From Treponema sp. (GTDB lineage: Bacteria > Spirochaetota > Spirochaetia > Treponematales > Treponemataceae), in contig JAEDGP010000002.1 of assembly GCA_016297405.1 (NCBI GenBank), positions 8,755 through 72,754 of the forward strand: 64,000 nt of DNA. Direction: 5' to 3'. How positions within the stretch are numbered: position 1 is the stretch's first letter; each line of letters begins with the position of its first letter. The notes under the pieces are model-generated. The model made no database searches. It was given only the letters and a program-made list of their open reading frames with translations, and was not told where the DNA came from. The translations under genes were made by a program, and so were the position numbers. This document shows positions 61,483 through 64,000 of this stretch, piece by piece.

Positions 61483-63354
61483 CTATACTTTAAGCCTGTT
61501 GATTACAGTATCCAAAAGACTATCCCAAACCGTCACGAATTTTGCAGCTGCATTATATCCATGCTGAAATTTTATGATGTCCGAAAGCTCCTCATCAATA
61601 TTCACGCCACTAATCGATTCCCGCATATCGCGCAAATCATTCATTATAGCTGCATGGCTATTGAAATTATTTTCAGCCTGTTCGCCTTTCAATCCCACAT
61701 TGGTAACCGAGTCTGCAAAATAATCATCAAAAGTCCTTTCATGACCAATCATTACCTTTGTGTTACGAATGGAAGCTATCTCAACAGCAGCCCTTCCGTC
61801 GCCGGCATTCACATTGCCAGAAACATCCATGAACGAACTAGCCACGCTCATTACGTCATTACGAATTTGAGAATTCACTTCAATATAGCCAGACGGATTC
61901 AACACAGGGCTCACAGCATACTGGGCACCATTCAATACATTCACTGCGTTTTCACGGGCAAAGTCATATGCGCCAAGAGCTCCACTTTCCCTAAGTATTC
62001 CAGAATAGCCTGTCAAAAAGAATCCTGAATCTTCAACATGACGAATAACAAAATCAGGGTTTTCCACATCTTTAGCTGTAGTTGCCTTAAGCACAAGATT
62101 GCTGTTTCTATCCAGATAAGCCTTAACTTCACCGTTGGAATCATTGATTCTGTTAATTACAGCTTCCACAGTATCAGTTGGATGATAGGCAACCTGAACA
62201 TTTCCCGAAGGGCCGGACAGCGTCATCACACCTTCCAGGCCAATCTGTTCCTGTGGATCAAGCTTAGTAGTTCCTGTAAATCTGAAAACATACGAATGAT
62301 CAAAATTGCCATCTCCATCCCGGTCAAAATTGCCCATATTGTTCTCTACGAACGACCGCTGAGTAAAGAAATCAAGGCCGGTGACGTTATTTGCACCATA
62401 AGCGTTTCTGTGAACATCATTTACAAGATCGCTAAAGTTCATTGTCATGGTATTCAAAGACTGAATTTCCTCACGAACATCTACATCGCGAAGTTCAATC
62501 AAAGCACCAAGAGTACCACCAAAAATCAAAGCATCATTACCAGTATCTTTCCATACAATTTTTGAATATGCATTATTGTCCACAACAGTTTCAAGATCGA
62601 AACCTCGGGATTTACTTCCCTGAACCAGAATATGCCCATCAAGATGAATCATAAATTCATCTGAATCACGCTGATCTGTTGTTATATTTATAAGTTTTGA
62701 AAGTTTATCCACCAGAAGGTCTCGTCTATCCATCAAATCGTTTGGATTGTCACCATTGGCTTTTGAACGAATAATTTCCTCGTTGACTCTGGCTATCTGT
62801 GAAGTATAGTCATTAACCTGTCTTACAGTAGCTTCTATATCACTGTTAATAAGGGATCCTACCCCCATAAGATTATCCCATTTTGTTCTGATTGAATCAG
62901 TAAGGGATTCACCGCGACTTACAACGGCTTGTCTTGCAGCCTGTTCTTCAGGATGCAATGAAAGTTCCTGCCAGGCCTGCCAGAATTTATCCATATTTGA
63001 ACGAACAGAAACCTCTTCCGGTTCATTATAAATCTGTTCGATCATGGAATAGTACTTGCTTCTTGTCTCCCAATAACTTTCTTCATGCTGAATTGAAGTG
63101 ATACGCTGATCAAGCATTTCATCCCTCACCCGGCTAATGCTTTGAGTATCTATTCCTTGACCTATCATTCCGGCACGTTCAGGGCGTTCAAGATCCGGAC
63201 GATACAAAGGATCAAATTCCTTCATCTGCACACGCTGTCTGGAGTACCCTTCTTTTGTCGCATTCGAAATATTATGACCTGCAGTAGTGATGGCATCCGT
63301 ATGAGCCATAATACTGCGTTTTCCCAATTCAATTCCTGCAAAAGTTGATCCCAT
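61483..63354 (-). CDS. flgK: flagellar hook-associated protein FlgK
   Basis: First junction protein. The start MGSTFAGIELGKRSIMAHTD and the region TTAGHNISNATKEGYSRQRV are FlgK signatures. The C-terminus ends with FQHGYNAAAKFVTVWDSLLD. 623 residues, of usual size for spirochetes. It is 14 nt downstream of flgN and 106 nt upstream of flgL. Confidence 0.96.
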   Translation of the reverse strand: MGSTFAGIELGKRSIMAHTDAITTAGHNISNATKEGYSRQRVQMKEFDPLYRPDLERPERAGMIGQGIDTQSISRVRDEMLDQRITSIQHEESYWETRSKYYSMIEQIYNEPEEVSVRSNMDKFWQAWQELSLHPEEQAARQAVVSRGESLTDSIRTKWDNLMGVGSLINSDIEATVRQVNDYTSQIARVNEEIIRSKANGDNPNDLMDRRDLLVDKLSKLINITTDQRDSDEFMIHLDGHILVQGSKSRGFDLETVVDNNAYSKIVWKDTGNDALIFGGTLGALIELRDVDVREEIQSLNTMTMNFSDLVNDVHRNAYGANNVTGLDFFTQRSFVENNMGNFDRDGDGNFDHSYVFRFTGTTKLDPQEQIGLEGVMTLSGPSGNVQVAYHPTDTVEAVINRINDSNGEVKAYLDRNSNLVLKATTAKDVENPDFVIRHVEDSGFFLTGYSGILRESGALGAYDFARENAVNVLNGAQYAVSPVLNPSGYIEVNSQIRNDVMSVASSFMDVSGNVNAGDGRAAVEIASIRNTKVMIGHERTFDDYFADSVTNVGLKGEQAENNFNSHAAIMNDLRDMRESISGVNIDEELSDIIKFQHGYNAAAKFVTVWDSLLDTVINRLKV

Positions 63355-63368
63355 TTTTTTTCTCCGTA

Positions 63369-63788
63369 TTAAAACAAAGTATCCACAAGGACACTCTGAG
63401 GTTTGTTCTGAACGATACTGCCATTTCTTGAATAAACCTTGCTTCTGGTTTGTGGCAAAGCCTTTTCGATTACGCCCTGAACAAACATCCTTGATATATT
63501 GATATAATCACTCAAAGCCTTGTTTTCTGCCCTGCATCGAACAAGTTTTCCCCTGACAACGGAAAGCTTTTGGCGAACATCAGAAGAATCTTCATTTACT
63601 GAAATGGCAATTTCCGCCCTTTTTTCATCAAGTTCATTGAATTCATCCATCAAAAGATTGATTGCAGAAATCATATCCATGAGATGCTGCCAGCTCTTCT
63701 CTTTAACGGCATTTCTCAAAAGCCGCTGGGAATCGAGAACCTTGGAAAGAACATTATCCTCAGCTTCCAAAACTTCCATGTAATTCAT
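63369..63788 (-). CDS. flgN: FlgN-like flagellar export chaperone
   Basis: 139 residues, mostly helical (KEKSWQHLMDMISAINLLMD), with VQGVIEKALPQTRSKVYSRN near the C-terminus. It matches the FlgN fold in length and pattern, and it sits directly upstream of flgK and flgL, its likely clients. The sequence identity is loose, so the call rests partly on position. AGGAGA stands before the ATG at 63788, and a sigma-28 promoter lies upstream. Confidence 0.8.
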   Translation of the reverse strand: MNYMEVLEAEDNVLSKVLDSQRLLRNAVKEKSWQHLMDMISAINLLMDEFNELDEKRAEIAISVNEDSSDVRQKLSVVRGKLVRCRAENKALSDYINISRMFVQGVIEKALPQTRSKVYSRNGSIVQNKPQSVLVDTLF

Positions 63789-63828
63789 ATTGTTCTCCTG
63801 AAAAAAAACAAACAGTAAACTTCATTTT

Positions 63829-63856
63829 ATTATCGGAATCTGAAAATCGTACTTAA
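63829..63856 (-). promoter_or_regulatory. sigma-28 promoter of flgN-flgK-flgL-fliW-csrA
   Basis: On the minus strand TTAAGTAC (plus 63849-63856) and TCCGATAA (within 63830-63837) are 11 nt apart, the FliA spacing. The -10 matches that of flaB; the -35 fits at five of eight positions. Confidence 0.6.
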
Positions 63857-63900
63857 TAGAAAAATTTATCAAAAAATCGAAAAAAAACGACTTTTGAATA

Positions 63901-63930
63901 TTGACTATTTAGTCTGAAATAATGTATATT
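63901..63930 (+). promoter_or_regulatory. promoter of tRNA-His
   Basis: TTGACT (63901-63906), 18-bp spacer, TATATT (63925-63930). It lies 20 nt before the tRNA and shares its -35 with the other tRNA promoter in this window. Confidence 0.6.
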
Positions 63931-63950
63931 ACTATCACGTCAGTAATATG

Positions 63951-64000
63951 GTGCCTGTAGTTCAGGGGTAGAGCGCCAGATTGTGGATCTGGTTGTCGTG
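63951..64000 (+). tRNA. tRNA-His (GTG), 5' part, runs off window
   Basis: The 5' acceptor strand, the D arm (GTTC...GAGC) and a CCAGA/TCTGG anticodon stem around TTGTGGA are visible, with GTG at 63983-63985. A G at 63950 could supply the extra 5' G typical of tRNA-His. The T arm and 3' end lie beyond the window. Confidence 0.92.

Noticed and set aside
1..64000. CRISPR arrays, prophage or complete IS elements
   Set aside because: I found no regularly spaced repeat array, integrase, transposase or phage structural gene; only the MITE-like element and the flaB spacer repeats suggest mobile DNA.

Overview
The window is a compact, AT-rich chromosomal segment from a spirochete, most probably a Treponema. 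Two core flagellins (FlaB) lie beside FlaG and FliD. There is a FlgN-FlgK-FlgL-FliW-CsrA operon, a ThiI without a rhodanese domain, many small lipoproteins, and a class III (anaerobic) ribonucleotide reductase, which suggests an anaerobic, possibly host-associated species. All calls come from reading the sequence; no database search was run.

Layout. 1-7.1 kb: the 5' part of ileS (minus), an exported protein, thiI, then a minus-strand outer-membrane-like protein and a glycolipid glycosyltransferase. 7.2-10 kb: family-4 uracil-DNA glycosylase and priA. 10-18.2 kb, minus strand: dxs-folP-cdaA-cdaR-acpS-DUF2225-truA, preceded by rpoZ-miaA and a 29-residue mS38/bS22-like ribosomal gene. 18.3-22.2 kb: recO-recJ-M23 peptidase. 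22.2-27.4 kb, minus: an unknown protein, a lipoprotein, trmB, ligA and another lipoprotein. 27.5-35.4 kb: a membrane protein overlapping a 2003-codon frame that joins DNA polymerase IV to a giant exported beta-rich protein. 35.5-41 kb: a lipoprotein, a MITE-like element, then minus-strand galactokinase-like kinase, surE, a TPR protein and an NHL/vWA protein. 41-50.8 kb: lnt, nrdR, a split class III RNR (nrdD, a separate glycyl-radical/glutaredoxin protein, nrdG), a CAU-anticodon tRNA, argF, a DHH phosphoesterase and a sigma-like protein behind a sigma-54 promoter. 50.8-59.4 kb: rdgB, two flaB genes, flaG, fliD, a PilZ protein, tsaE and tsaB. 59.4-63.8 kb, minus: csrA, fliW, flgL, flgK, flgN. 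The window ends inside tRNA-His.

What stands out. (1) The NrdD polypeptide ends at its zinc site. The glycyl-radical loop sits on a separate small protein fused to a thioredoxin-fold CxxC domain, with its own promoter and ribosome-binding site. (2) A perfect sigma-54 promoter drives a protein with sigma-70-like region 2 and region 4 segments. (3) At least six operon-head genes have a good -10 box ending only 6-9 nt before the ATG, so they are probably made as leaderless mRNAs. (4) The flaB leader has a GGA-in-loop hairpin plus a GGA overlapping the Shine-Dalgarno, the arrangement used by the CsrA-FliW-flagellin switch, and csrA and fliW are in this window. (5) The in-frame polymerase IV/outer-membrane-protein fusion, and a dxs gene whose conserved N-terminus has no ATG, GTG or TTG start.
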